Shown here: positions 6,811 through 12,807 of the stretch, in pieces | Layout: each line of letters begins with the position of its first letter | Numbering within the stretch: position 1 is the first letter of the stretch | Assembly (NCBI GenBank): GCA_964462125.1 | Contig: CAYWXT010000162.1 | Location: forward strand, 1-12,807 | Length of the DNA: 12,807 nt | Source: JAWLFY01 sp964462125 | GTDB taxonomy: Bacteria; Planctomycetota; Planctomycetia; Pirellulales; Pirellulaceae | Direction of reading: 5' to 3' | Position numbers and translations under genes: made by a program | Notes under the pieces: generated by a model | What the model saw: the letters and a program-made list of their open reading frames with translations, nothing else | The model's database searches: none | What the model was told of the DNA's origin: nothing

Positions 6811-7619
6811 GGCGTCGCTTCAGGTTGGTAAATCGGAGCCCAGCTGGGATAGCCAAAGGTGAACTGGGACATCAGTGCCGGATGATTGGGCGGGGTCAGG
6901 GAGCCGATCCGGACGATTGCAACCGGACGTCCCAATCGGTCGGCGGCCTCCAACGCGTCCTCCTGCTCGCCGATATCCATCGTCCGCGCCGTGGTCGGCG
7001 TCTCCGCGACCGGCAGCGCCGTCTGAGGATCTTCCAGATACACCACGCGGGTGACCAACTGGCCGTCCAACGCGGCTCGCAGGTCTTGTTCGTCAAGGTT
7101 GATCGGGATCGGGTACTGCGTCGCCAGCCCGGGTGGCGGATAGGTCCGATCGATGATCTCCACGGTGGGATACAATTCCGCCCCTTCCGCCCGCGGAATT
7201 CCGCTGATTTGAAAGCGGTAGACCGTCCCGATCGCCAACCCCGCCATCAGTCTCGGTTCGGGAGTCAGAAACGCCCCCGGCTGTGCCAAGGCAAAGCGGG
7301 TCCCGGGGGGCCCAGAAAACGCGACGGGCTGAAAGTAGCCCGCCACCGGCCCTCGCCCCAGCGCTCGGGCGGCACCGACGGTCCCTGGCGGCATGTCGGC
7401 CGAAAACAGCCGGTGACCGGCCGAGGGCGGCAGGTGGTCCGACGGGTCGGCTGCCGTCACGGCCACGGGGTCCAGGCATATCGGGCCCAAGCAAACCGGG
7501 CTCAGGCAGGCGGCGAAGAAGCAAGCCCTCATCGCCCAGGCCATTCCCAATCGCTTCGTATTGAGCCGTCGCCCGCGGAGGCGGCCAAGGGGGTGGAGAT
7601 TGTCCAAACGGATGCTCAT
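6807..7619 (-). CDS. Exported protein sharing a domain with lipoprotein A (gene B)
   Basis: A 270-residue protein from the ATG at 7619. A long basic N-region precedes the hydrophobic segment ACFFAACLSPVCLGPICL (about 32-49) and a likely cleavage near VTAA57. Residues 103-240 form a domain clearly related to residues 135-272 of lipoprotein A: EGAELYPTVEI against EGVELYPTVEL, LDGQLVTRVVYL against LTGNFVTKVIYL, and EAADRLGRPVAIVRIG against EEADRRGSILAIIRLG. The start is uncertain: ATG at 7544 (245 residues) would give a shorter and more ordinary signal peptide, and ATG at 7736 would run through a strong hairpin. None has a good ribosome binding site. It overlaps gene C by four bases. Function unknown. 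Confidence 0.8.
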   Translation of the reverse strand: MSIRLDNLHPLGRLRGRRLNTKRLGMAWAMRACFFAACLSPVCLGPICLDPVAVTAADPSDHLPPSAGHRLFSADMPPGTVGAARALGRGPVAGYFQPVAFSGPPGTRFALAQPGAFLTPEPRLMAGLAIGTVYRFQISGIPRAEGAELYPTVEIIDRTYPPPGLATQYPIPINLDEQDLRAALDGQLVTRVVYLEDPQTALPVAETPTTARTMDIGEQEDALEAADRLGRPVAIVRIGSLTPPNHPALMSQFTFGYPSWAPIYQPEATP

Positions 7620-7695
7620 CGGCTGACTCGCGTTCTCGAATCGCGGGGCCATGAAAACGATCGCGGACCGGAACCATCGCTGGGCAAGGGAACAC

Positions 7696-7733
7696 GAAAC
7701 GCGGTGTGACTTCTCAGGGTCGCACCGCGTTTC
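7696..7733 (-). promoter_or_regulatory. Long perfect inverted repeat between genes A and B
   Basis: GAAACGCGGTG and CACCGCGTTTC form an 11-bp perfect stem, with a further GAC/GTC pairing inside the 16-base loop. It begins about 65 bases after the stop of lipoprotein A on the minus strand. The sequence after it has no T-run. It may be a transcription attenuator, an RNA-stabilising hairpin between co-transcribed genes, or a dyad operator. The 180-base A-B gap that holds it is the only long gap in the operon. Confidence 0.55.
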
Positions 7734-7799
7734 CATTCGTTCGCTTGCTCGGAGCAGTGTCCGAATGACCGCGGGTGGGATCCCGAGATCAGTGCTTCT

Positions 7800-9077
7800 T
7801 TAGTGCTTTTGCGGATCGACCGGCTGGCTCGCACGCTGGTAGTGCGGGCGACCGCTGGGAACACCTGGGTGGATGTTCTGCTCGTTGATCCGCACACGGC
7901 TGACCGGATTCGGATAGCTTTGCCCCGGCTGCTGACGCACGTTGATCTTCATCTTGTCAACGGGTTGCGGCAGGTGCATCGGCGTGTGATTGCGCATCAC
8001 GTGCTTCTGCAAACCGGCGGGGCTTCCCAACGGAATGTGGGGCGGCCCGGGCAATCCGATCGGTGTGCCGCTCATCGGCATCCCGTACTGCGGTGCGGTC
8101 GCCCCGGAGACCATCCCGGGCAGCTGTGGTGGCTGCGCGGCACCCTCGCCGGGCCCGCCGCAACCGGGCGACATCGCCGGGGCGAACGGCGCCGGAAGCC
8201 CGGCGATCGGCGGCGGCATCGTGCTGGCCACTTCCATCCCCGCCATCTCGATATCTTTATCTCCCAGCCGGATGATCGCCAGGATCGATCCGCGGCGGTC
8301 CGCTTCTTCGATCGGGTCGATGCCGGGGTCGAGCCGCGTGCTGACGAGCGTATCGATGCCCGCCAGGGCCGGACCCTGGAACTCCGATGAGGGGAGATAG
8401 ATCACCTTGGTGACGAAGTTTCCGGTCAAGACCTGGTCAAAGTCCTCCTCGGTGAACTGCAGCGGAACGGAGTTGTGGGCCAGATAGGCCCCGGTCCGCG
8501 GATTGGCGAAGGCCAACTCCACGGTCGGATACAACTCGACCCCTTCCCGGTTCGCGATGTTCGTCAGCTTGAGCCTGAAAATTCCGCCTTGCGGGAAGTT
8601 CTGGCGTGCCGGCACGATCAGCGGCTCGCTATCGAACGTCCCGTCGCCGGTGGTGTCATAGCGAACCTGCATCCCCTCGGGCTGCCCCAAGGTGACCTGC
8701 ACCGCCGGGACGGCGCCAGGCATCATGGCCGAGGTCGGCAGCACACCGCCGCCCGGAGGAATGTTCGAGGATTTGCCCATGTGGCCGCCGGGGCCACTTG
8801 TGGTGAAGCCGGCTTGTTGGACCTCCGACTCCTCCCCGTCGTCGGTCTCCGGGCCCGTCATCCCGATCGGCCCCATCATGCCTTGCGCTCCCCCGATCGC
8901 TCCCCCGCCGGGGGCGACCGGACTCTGGCCAAGCACGCCGGGGCCAGGGCCTCCGACGCCAGGGCCTGGTTCGCGTAATCGCTGTTCGGGCGGCAGGTTG
9001 TGGCGAACCGGCACACACCCGGTAGCGAGGATCGCCGAAGCCCCCAGCAGCGACAAATGAGTGACGATTCGTTTCAT
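7800..9077 (-). CDS. Pro/Gly/Met-rich lipoprotein (gene A)
   Basis: A 425-residue predicted lipoprotein. The signal MKRIVTHLSLLGASAILATGC has the lipobox LATGC with Cys21, which decides the start at 9077; GGGGGG sits four bases upstream. Residues 30-120 are a flexible Pro/Gly/Met-rich linker with an acidic patch (ETDDGEESE). Residues 125-275 form the folded domain shared with gene B. It opens with a partial EF-hand-like loop, DTTGDGTFDSEP (141-152), continues with the EGVELYPTVE block, and ends with IEEADRRGSILAIIRLGDKD. Residues 280-425 are again low-complexity Pro/Gly/Met/Gln-rich, ending basic and His-rich. It is the first gene of the minus-strand operon and diverges from the exported protein at 9420. 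This folded domain resembles planctomycete proteins I recall without a known function. An envelope role is inferred from the lipobox. Confidence 0.87.
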   Translation of the reverse strand: MKRIVTHLSLLGASAILATGCVPVRHNLPPEQRLREPGPGVGGPGPGVLGQSPVAPGGGAIGGAQGMMGPIGMTGPETDDGEESEVQQAGFTTSGPGGHMGKSSNIPPGGGVLPTSAMMPGAVPAVQVTLGQPEGMQVRYDTTGDGTFDSEPLIVPARQNFPQGGIFRLKLTNIANREGVELYPTVELAFANPRTGAYLAHNSVPLQFTEEDFDQVLTGNFVTKVIYLPSSEFQGPALAGIDTLVSTRLDPGIDPIEEADRRGSILAIIRLGDKDIEMAGMEVASTMPPPIAGLPAPFAPAMSPGCGGPGEGAAQPPQLPGMVSGATAPQYGMPMSGTPIGLPGPPHIPLGSPAGLQKHVMRNHTPMHLPQPVDKMKINVRQQPGQSYPNPVSRVRINEQNIHPGVPSGRPHYQRASQPVDPQKH

Positions 9078-9419
9078 CTTTCCCCCCGTATCCTTGGGTC
9101 GCAGTGTGGACTGCTCGGCTTGATCCTCGGTCGGATCGACAATGGCTAGTGACTTGTACGGCAATGGACTAGATCCGGATGTGGACCGCGATTCGGCTGG
9201 ACTCCAGGGGCCGGGGACCATTACGATCCGCCGCATCCCCCAGACCGGCTGCGTTGTTGGTCATCGGCACATCGAACGCGTCGTCTTTGATAAATCCGGC
9301 ACAACCGGACCATGAAGATTGATCGTCATAGCTCGAACTCAGGCCACGCCCCCCCGTTTCCCACCGTTGACCGCCTCCCGCCCCTCGTGCTCCCCCACTT
9401 CCGGAAACCGCTCTGCTTT
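9078..9419. other. Divergent promoter region of the lipoprotein operon and the 9420 unit
   Basis: Both directions must start here. The clearest structure is a direct repeat, CAATGGcTAG at 9140-9149 and CAATGGacTAG at 9162-9172, whose start points are 22 bases apart, two helical turns. I see no strong -35/-10 pair for either gene. An in-frame ATG at 9312 would extend the rightward protein by 36 residues but puts a long polar stretch in front of its signal peptide. Confidence 0.45.
9140..9172. promoter_or_regulatory. Direct repeat CAATGG(N)1-2TAG, two helical turns apart
   Basis: Two copies (9140-9149 and 9162-9172, one extra base in the second) lie on the same face of the helix in the divergent promoter region, 63 bases before the start of lipoprotein A. 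This is the arrangement expected for a dimeric activator or repressor site. There is no known regulator to attach to it, and the repeat is short. Confidence 0.3.
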
Positions 9420-10505
9420 ATGCCACGCTCGGAGCTTCACCGACGCCCGGAACGCCTCGCCAGCTTGGGAGCCGCCGCCATCCTGGGATGCCTCTGGTTG
9501 TCGATGACGCTGGTGATTGCCGCCGCGGTGACCGCCCGGGCAGAATCCGGATCGGAAGATGCCGAAACGAATCGCCGCAGCGATAACGCCCAGCGGGCCA
9601 GTGACGCCCGGCGGGCCAAAGAGCTCGCCCCAGCCCTGCTCGACCAAGCCCTCCGACAACTGGTCTACGGGCCCTCATTTGATGCCAAGGTCCGCCAGCG
9701 GGTGTGGGCCGCGGGGCGGGAAGTGATCGGGGTGGGAAGTTACGAACAGGCCGGTCACGGCAGCGGTCAGTTCAACCTGCAGCTCACCATGCACGACGGA
9801 GACGGACAACATACGCTGCAGCAGATCAGTGACGGCAAGCTGGCCTGGACCCGAGCGGCGGTCGCCGACGACGTGACTCTCAAACGGGTCAATCTCGGCG
9901 CCCTCGACGAGTCGCCCACGAGTGAGCGCGGTTGGAACGGAACGGTTTGGCACGACATCGTTCGCGGCAACATGGACGAAACCGGAGACGACCCCCACGC
10001 CCCGGGCGGACAGATCCCGATTCGGTTGCGGGTCGGCGGCATCGCCGAACTGCTCGACCACATCGGACGCGACTATGAATTGCAAGTCAGCGGTGGCAAA
10101 CTTGATGGCGAAGCGGTCTGGATCCTCGCCGGATCTCTCCGCGATGCCGCCCGCGATCAGATCCAACGCGACTCCGGCCGTCAGCAATGGCCGGAACTGT
10201 GCCCCACCCGGGTCCGGGTTGCGATTGCGGCCACCGCCGACGAACAAACCGGCTTCGGCGCCGGAATCCCGATCCGGTTGGAATTCTGGAGCGATCCCGA
10301 ACCGGCCGATGCCCCCGGCTCGAGCTCACCGGCAGAGGACCAGTCGCCCGGCGGCCGACTGATCAGCCTGCTCGAGCTCTACTCGATCCAGCCGATCGAC
10401 CGTCCCTCGCCGGCCCGCTTCAAATTCATCAACGAAGAATACGCCGTGCACTTCGTTGACGAAACGGAACGATACCTGGAGCGGCGGGCTGCGGAGTCGG
10501 GTTAA
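9420..10505 (+). CDS. Exported protein of unknown function
   Basis: A 361-residue protein from the ATG at 9420, chosen because it places the basic residues of the first 12 positions right before a hydrophobic segment (about 16-37) with likely cleavage after ARA41; ATG at 9312 would give 397 residues. The mature protein starts with a charged, disordered stretch. It then has a beta-rich middle (about 75-260) with VWAAGREVIGVGSYEQ, FNLQLTM and TLQQISDGKLAW, a pattern that faintly resembles LolA-type lipid-binding folds. A C-terminal RFKFINEEYAVHFVDETERYL follows. The LolA idea is weak inference. It lies 13 bases before the UbiA prenyltransferase gene, so the two and the TIM-barrel gene likely form one transcription unit. 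If LolA-like, it would fit carriage of a lipid or prenylated product. Confidence 0.8.
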   Translation: MPRSELHRRPERLASLGAAAILGCLWLSMTLVIAAAVTARAESGSEDAETNRRSDNAQRASDARRAKELAPALLDQALRQLVYGPSFDAKVRQRVWAAGREVIGVGSYEQAGHGSGQFNLQLTMHDGDGQHTLQQISDGKLAWTRAAVADDVTLKRVNLGALDESPTSERGWNGTVWHDIVRGNMDETGDDPHAPGGQIPIRLRVGGIAELLDHIGRDYELQVSGGKLDGEAVWILAGSLRDAARDQIQRDSGRQQWPELCPTRVRVAIAATADEQTGFGAGIPIRLEFWSDPEPADAPGSSSPAEDQSPGGRLISLLELYSIQPIDRPSPARFKFINEEYAVHFVDETERYLERRAAESG

Positions 10506-10518
10506 GATGTGACGCGAT

Positions 10519-11559
10519 GTGCCTGGTCCCCCGCGGATCGCTCGCCCCCTGATTCCCTGGAGCCGCCTGACGTTGTCCGCCCCCGCCGCTCGCGAACCTC
10601 GGGAACATCGTCCAGGACTGGCCGATTGGGCACAATTGGTTCGCCTTCCCACCGTTTTCACCGTCCTCGCCGATGTCGGTGCCGCGTTTCTGCTGCTGGC
10701 CGGCGGCCCGCAACCGGTCGTCCGGCTGCTGCTCGTTCTGGCCGCCGGCGTCGCGCTTTACTGGGCCGGGATGATTCTCAACGACCTGTTCGACCTGGAG
10801 CAGGATCGCCGCGAACGCTCCTTGCGCCCCTTGGCCGCCGAGCGGATCCCGGTCGGCCATGCCCAGCTTGCCGGCTGGTCCCTGCTCGGCCTTGGCGTCC
10901 TCCTGGCCGCGGCGAGTGGATGGGTACCCGCTGGGGCGTTGGAGCCGAGCTGGTTGCCGGCGGCGATCGCGGTACTGCTTGCCGCGATGATCGTGGCCTA
11001 CGATGGACCGCTGAAGCAGACCCCGTTGGCGCCGGCCGCCATGGGAAGCTGCCGGGTCTTGAGCTTCCTGCTCGGGGCTGCCGCGGCGCTGCCGGCCCCC
11101 GGGTCGGAACCGGGGCCAACGATCCCCCACTACGTTTTGGCGATCGCGTTTGGTTTTGGCATCTACATCATGGGGATCACCACCGTCGGTCGCCACGAGG
11201 CGGTGGGGGACCGGCGGATCAACTTCGTCACCGGCCTGGTGGTGACGGTGATCGGAGCGGCGATGCTGGCCTTTGCACCGCAGTTGGCTGGGCCCCGCCC
11301 TGACTGGCATCTTCCGACCGATCGCCCCTTTCCGCTGTTGATCTTCCTGATCGTCGGGCCGGTGATCGTGCGGGAGGTGCGGTTATTGGCCCACGCCCCT
11401 CCGTCGCGAATCCAAAACACGGTTCGCCTCGGCGTGCTCACGATCATCCCCTTGGCTGCGGCGTTCGCATTCCTGGGGGCCGGTGCAGCCTGGGGGATCG
11501 CGGTCGTCTGTTTGTTCGTCCCGTCCCTGGCGTTGGCGAGCCGCTTGCGAGTGACGTGA
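10519..11559 (+). CDS. UbiA-family prenyltransferase (membrane protein)
   Basis: UbiA-family enzymes join a polyprenyl diphosphate to an acceptor inside the membrane. The 346-residue protein has about eight or nine hydrophobic segments from residue 45 on. The first Asp-rich motif is intact: N88-DLFDLEQD-96, then RRERSLRPLA. The usual second motif (DxxxD) is replaced by YDGPLK (161-166) with one Asp, a variant that I recall from a UbiA branch in planctomycetes and other bacteria. It is therefore not a safe match to UbiA, MenA or CyoE, and the acceptor is unknown. The start is GTG at 10519; a TTG at 10573 preceded by GGAG is a credible alternative that would drop 18 polar residues. The TIM-barrel gene follows after 37 bases. 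Confidence 0.9.
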   Translation: MPGPPRIARPLIPWSRLTLSAPAAREPREHRPGLADWAQLVRLPTVFTVLADVGAAFLLLAGGPQPVVRLLLVLAAGVALYWAGMILNDLFDLEQDRRERSLRPLAAERIPVGHAQLAGWSLLGLGVLLAAASGWVPAGALEPSWLPAAIAVLLAAMIVAYDGPLKQTPLAPAAMGSCRVLSFLLGAAAALPAPGSEPGPTIPHYVLAIAFGFGIYIMGITTVGRHEAVGDRRINFVTGLVVTVIGAAMLAFAPQLAGPRPDWHLPTDRPFPLLIFLIVGPVIVREVRLLAHAPPSRIQNTVRLGVLTIIPLAAAFAFLGAGAAWGIAVVCLFVPSLALASRLRVT

Positions 11560-11596
11560 CCCACATCATATGACGTGAACTTGGACCCCGATTCTC

Positions 11597-12442
11597 ATGG
11601 CGCGCGAACCGCTGACGCTCGGCTTTCACACCGCAGGATTGCTGTTGCATGACGAGCCGACGGCGGTGGAGGAACTTGCCAAGCTCGGCTACCGGGCGGT
11701 CGCCCTTCGTCCCCGCCGCGGCCAGTTGGATCCCGCCGGTCCCGAAGTCGCCTCCTTGATCGGCCGGCTCCAGGAGGTCATCGCGCGGTTGGGGGTTCGG
11801 GTGGTGCTCGATGCCGATGGCCGGTTCATGCACAACCCCCGCCGCCCTGCCGGTCCCTCGCTCGTGGCGTTGAGCCAATCGGAGGCAGATGCAGCCCGCG
11901 ATTGGGTCTGCCGGATGATGGACCTCGGGGAACAGCTGGGTGCCGAGCTGGTCACCTTCGCCACCGGCGCGCCCCCCTCACCGCTGTCACTCGCGACCGA
12001 TGAGCAAATCCTGGAGCGGCTCGCCACCCAGCTCGATTCGCTGCTGGCGGCAGCCCGGGGGCGGATGTCGCTCGCGATACGCCCCTCGCACGGAGAGGTG
12101 ATTGCGACGGTCGCCCAGTTCGAACGGTTGTTACAATGGATACAGGAGCCGTCGGAGCTGCGGTTGGCAGCCGACATCGGCGAGATGCTCGCCGGGGGAG
12201 AACTGCCGCTCGCCGATCGGCTGGCGCGGAACGCCGCGGCGCTGGAGTGCGTTTACCTTTGCGACCGCCGCAGCGGCGCAGCGGGGGATCGGCGGTTTGG
12301 CCAAGGCGATGTCGCCCTCGGCCGGGTCGTCCAATCGCTCAGCTCACTCGGCTTTGCAGGCCCGATCATCCTGCGGGTGGAAGGGCACAGCGAGTGCGGG
12401 TTGGAGGCGGCGTCGGAGGCGATCGCCCAGCTCGACCGCTGA
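11597..12442 (+). CDS. Xylose-isomerase-like TIM-barrel protein, probably without metal ligands
   Basis: A 281-residue soluble protein with the (beta-alpha)8 pattern of the sugar phosphate isomerase/epimerase (AP endonuclease 2, PF01261) superfamily: LGFHTAGLLL (strand 1), GYRAVALRP, VRVVLDADGRF, ELVTFATG, SLAIRPS, RLAADIGEM, VYLCDRRSG with GQGDV, and GPIILRVEG (strand 8). Family enzymes bind a divalent metal with Glu, Asp/His, His and Glu at strand ends. Here the first Glu position holds Arg162 (AIRPSHG), DIGH is DIGEM, and the His of VHxKD is Tyr (VYLCD). Only Asp193 and Glu262 keep their places. Unless my alignment is off, it cannot bind metal normally and may be a non-catalytic partner. 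It stands 37 bases behind the UbiA gene. Confidence 0.85.
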   Translation: MAREPLTLGFHTAGLLLHDEPTAVEELAKLGYRAVALRPRRGQLDPAGPEVASLIGRLQEVIARLGVRVVLDADGRFMHNPRRPAGPSLVALSQSEADAARDWVCRMMDLGEQLGAELVTFATGAPPSPLSLATDEQILERLATQLDSLLAAARGRMSLAIRPSHGEVIATVAQFERLLQWIQEPSELRLAADIGEMLAGGELPLADRLARNAAALECVYLCDRRSGAAGDRRFGQGDVALGRVVQSLSSLGFAGPIILRVEGHSECGLEAASEAIAQLDR

Positions 12443-12483
12443 CCGCCCGCCCCTCGATGGCTCGGCCCAGCGGTGGAAAACGC

Positions 12484-12531
12484 AAAAAAAACGTGAAACG
12501 CGAAAAGCCTGTGAAACACAAAAAAACAGGC
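12484..12531 (+). promoter_or_regulatory. A-tract cluster with GTGAAAC repeats and a 6-bp hairpin
   Basis: A-runs at 12484-12491, 12496-12498, 12503-12506, 12514-12516 and 12520-12526 follow each other at about 8 to 10 base steps, near one helical turn, which predicts bent DNA. Two GTGAAAC copies (12494-12500 and 12511-12517) and the inverted repeat GCCTGT/ACAGGC (12507-12531) are interleaved. It lies 80-130 bases before the start at 12612, where an upstream activating element could act; TATGAT at 12573-12578 is the best -10 match. The plus-strand A bias makes it unusual beside its G+C-rich surroundings. Confidence 0.35.
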
Positions 12532-12611
12532 CCGCAACTCAAAATTGCTGGACCGCCGCGCTTGGACACGTCTATGATTCGAAGCGAACCCGGACTGGAG
12601 GAGGAAGGGTT

Positions 12612-12807
12612 ATGTCAGATGTTTTCGCCAATCCGGCGGTGCGGGCTGGCGCCGCGATAGTGGTCCTGTGTGTCCTGATCACAGGCGGTTTTTATCTCCT
12701 GTCAATCTTTCGGGACTACGCCGCGCAAGACCAGGAAACGAGCACCGACGTCTTGGCAAACTTGCGAGAAATGAATCGCAGGGGTGACATCAGCGACGAG
12801 GAATTCC
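12612..12807 (+). CDS. Small single-span membrane protein with SHOCT-like segment, N-terminal part
   Basis: An ATG at 12612 preceded by GGAGGAGGAAGG (a strong ribosome binding site, 4-10 bases upstream) opens a frame that is uninterrupted to the window end (65 codons). Residues 9-31 contain a hydrophobic transmembrane segment (VRAGAAIVVLCVLITGGFYL) followed by Arg and Asp, so the N-terminus is short and the rest likely lies on the other side. Residues 44-65 (DVLANLREMNRRGDISDEEF) match the SHOCT pattern: a helix, a small turn GDIS, and DEEF/Y, usually followed by RxIK. The arrangement of one membrane span plus a SHOCT-like tail is common in small planctomycete proteins of unknown role. The C-terminus is outside the window. 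Confidence 0.8.
   Translation, partial: MSDVFANPAVRAGAAIVVLCVLITGGFYLLSIFRDYAAQDQETSTDVLANLREMNRRGDISDEEF

Noticed and set aside
6417..7709. Long plus-strand open frame (430 codons) opposite genes B and C
   Set aside because: It is Arg/Pro/Gly/His-rich, lacks a ribosome binding site and domain signal, and lies opposite two genes with clear signal peptides and a DUF11 domain; typical G+C-rich shadow frame.
10429..11310. Minus-strand 293-codon open frame opposite the UbiA gene
   Set aside because: Gln/Arg/Gly-rich shadow of the transmembrane-coding strand; no start signal.
12457..12660. Small basic 68-codon frame rich in Lys
   Set aside because: No ribosome binding site and it overlaps the well-marked start at 12612 out of frame; the Lys codons are explained by the A-tracts. 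Kept only as an alternative within the A-tract finding.
1..12807. CRISPR array, insertion sequence, tRNA or rRNA
   Set aside because: I saw no regularly spaced direct repeats, transposase motifs with terminal inverted repeats, tRNA T-loop/acceptor pattern, or rRNA-like stretches.

Overview
The window is about 63-65% G+C by eye and most likely comes from a planctomycete, probably of the Pirellulales / Rhodopirellula type. This is inferred from gene style: several long secreted or lipoprotein genes without familiar names, a Cys-rich exported protein start, a DUF11-containing lipoprotein, a small two-CxxC zinc-ribbon protein, a MiaE homologue behind ftsY, and a UbiA / TIM-barrel pair. I could not run a search, so the taxon is not proven.

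Layout, left to right. (1) 1-283, minus: start of a Cys-rich secreted protein that runs out of the window. (2) 788-2394, plus: ftsY (SRP receptor GTPase) and, 5 bases later, a miaE-like tRNA hydroxylase gene. (3) 2931-4052, plus: an exported protein of unknown function with a very strong ribosome binding site. It converges on a minus-strand zinc-ribbon protein (4069-4374). (4) 4375-4744: a gap holding a promoter-like site, four hairpins and a T-run, together a candidate small RNA. (5) 9077 down to 4745, minus: four co-oriented envelope genes. These are lipoprotein A, exported protein B (sharing a domain with A), DUF11 lipoprotein C (start overlapping the stop of B by ATGA), and a class I methyltransferase that itself carries a lipoprotein signal. 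(6) 9420-12442, plus, divergent from the lipoprotein operon: an exported protein of unknown function, a UbiA-family prenyltransferase and a xylose-isomerase-like TIM-barrel protein that seems to have lost its metal ligands. (7) 12612-end, plus: the start of a single-span membrane protein with a SHOCT-like segment.

Functionally, ftsY-miaE is housekeeping (membrane targeting and tRNA modification). The two most interesting units are the lipoprotein A-B-C-methyltransferase operon, which looks like an uncharacterised envelope system, and the UbiA / degenerate TIM-barrel pair, which resembles part of an Ebo-type prenyl-metabolite cluster. I see no insertion sequences, CRISPR arrays, tRNA or rRNA genes. 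Long intergenic gaps (284-787, 2395-2930, 4375-4744) contain hairpins and protein-like fragments rather than intact genes.
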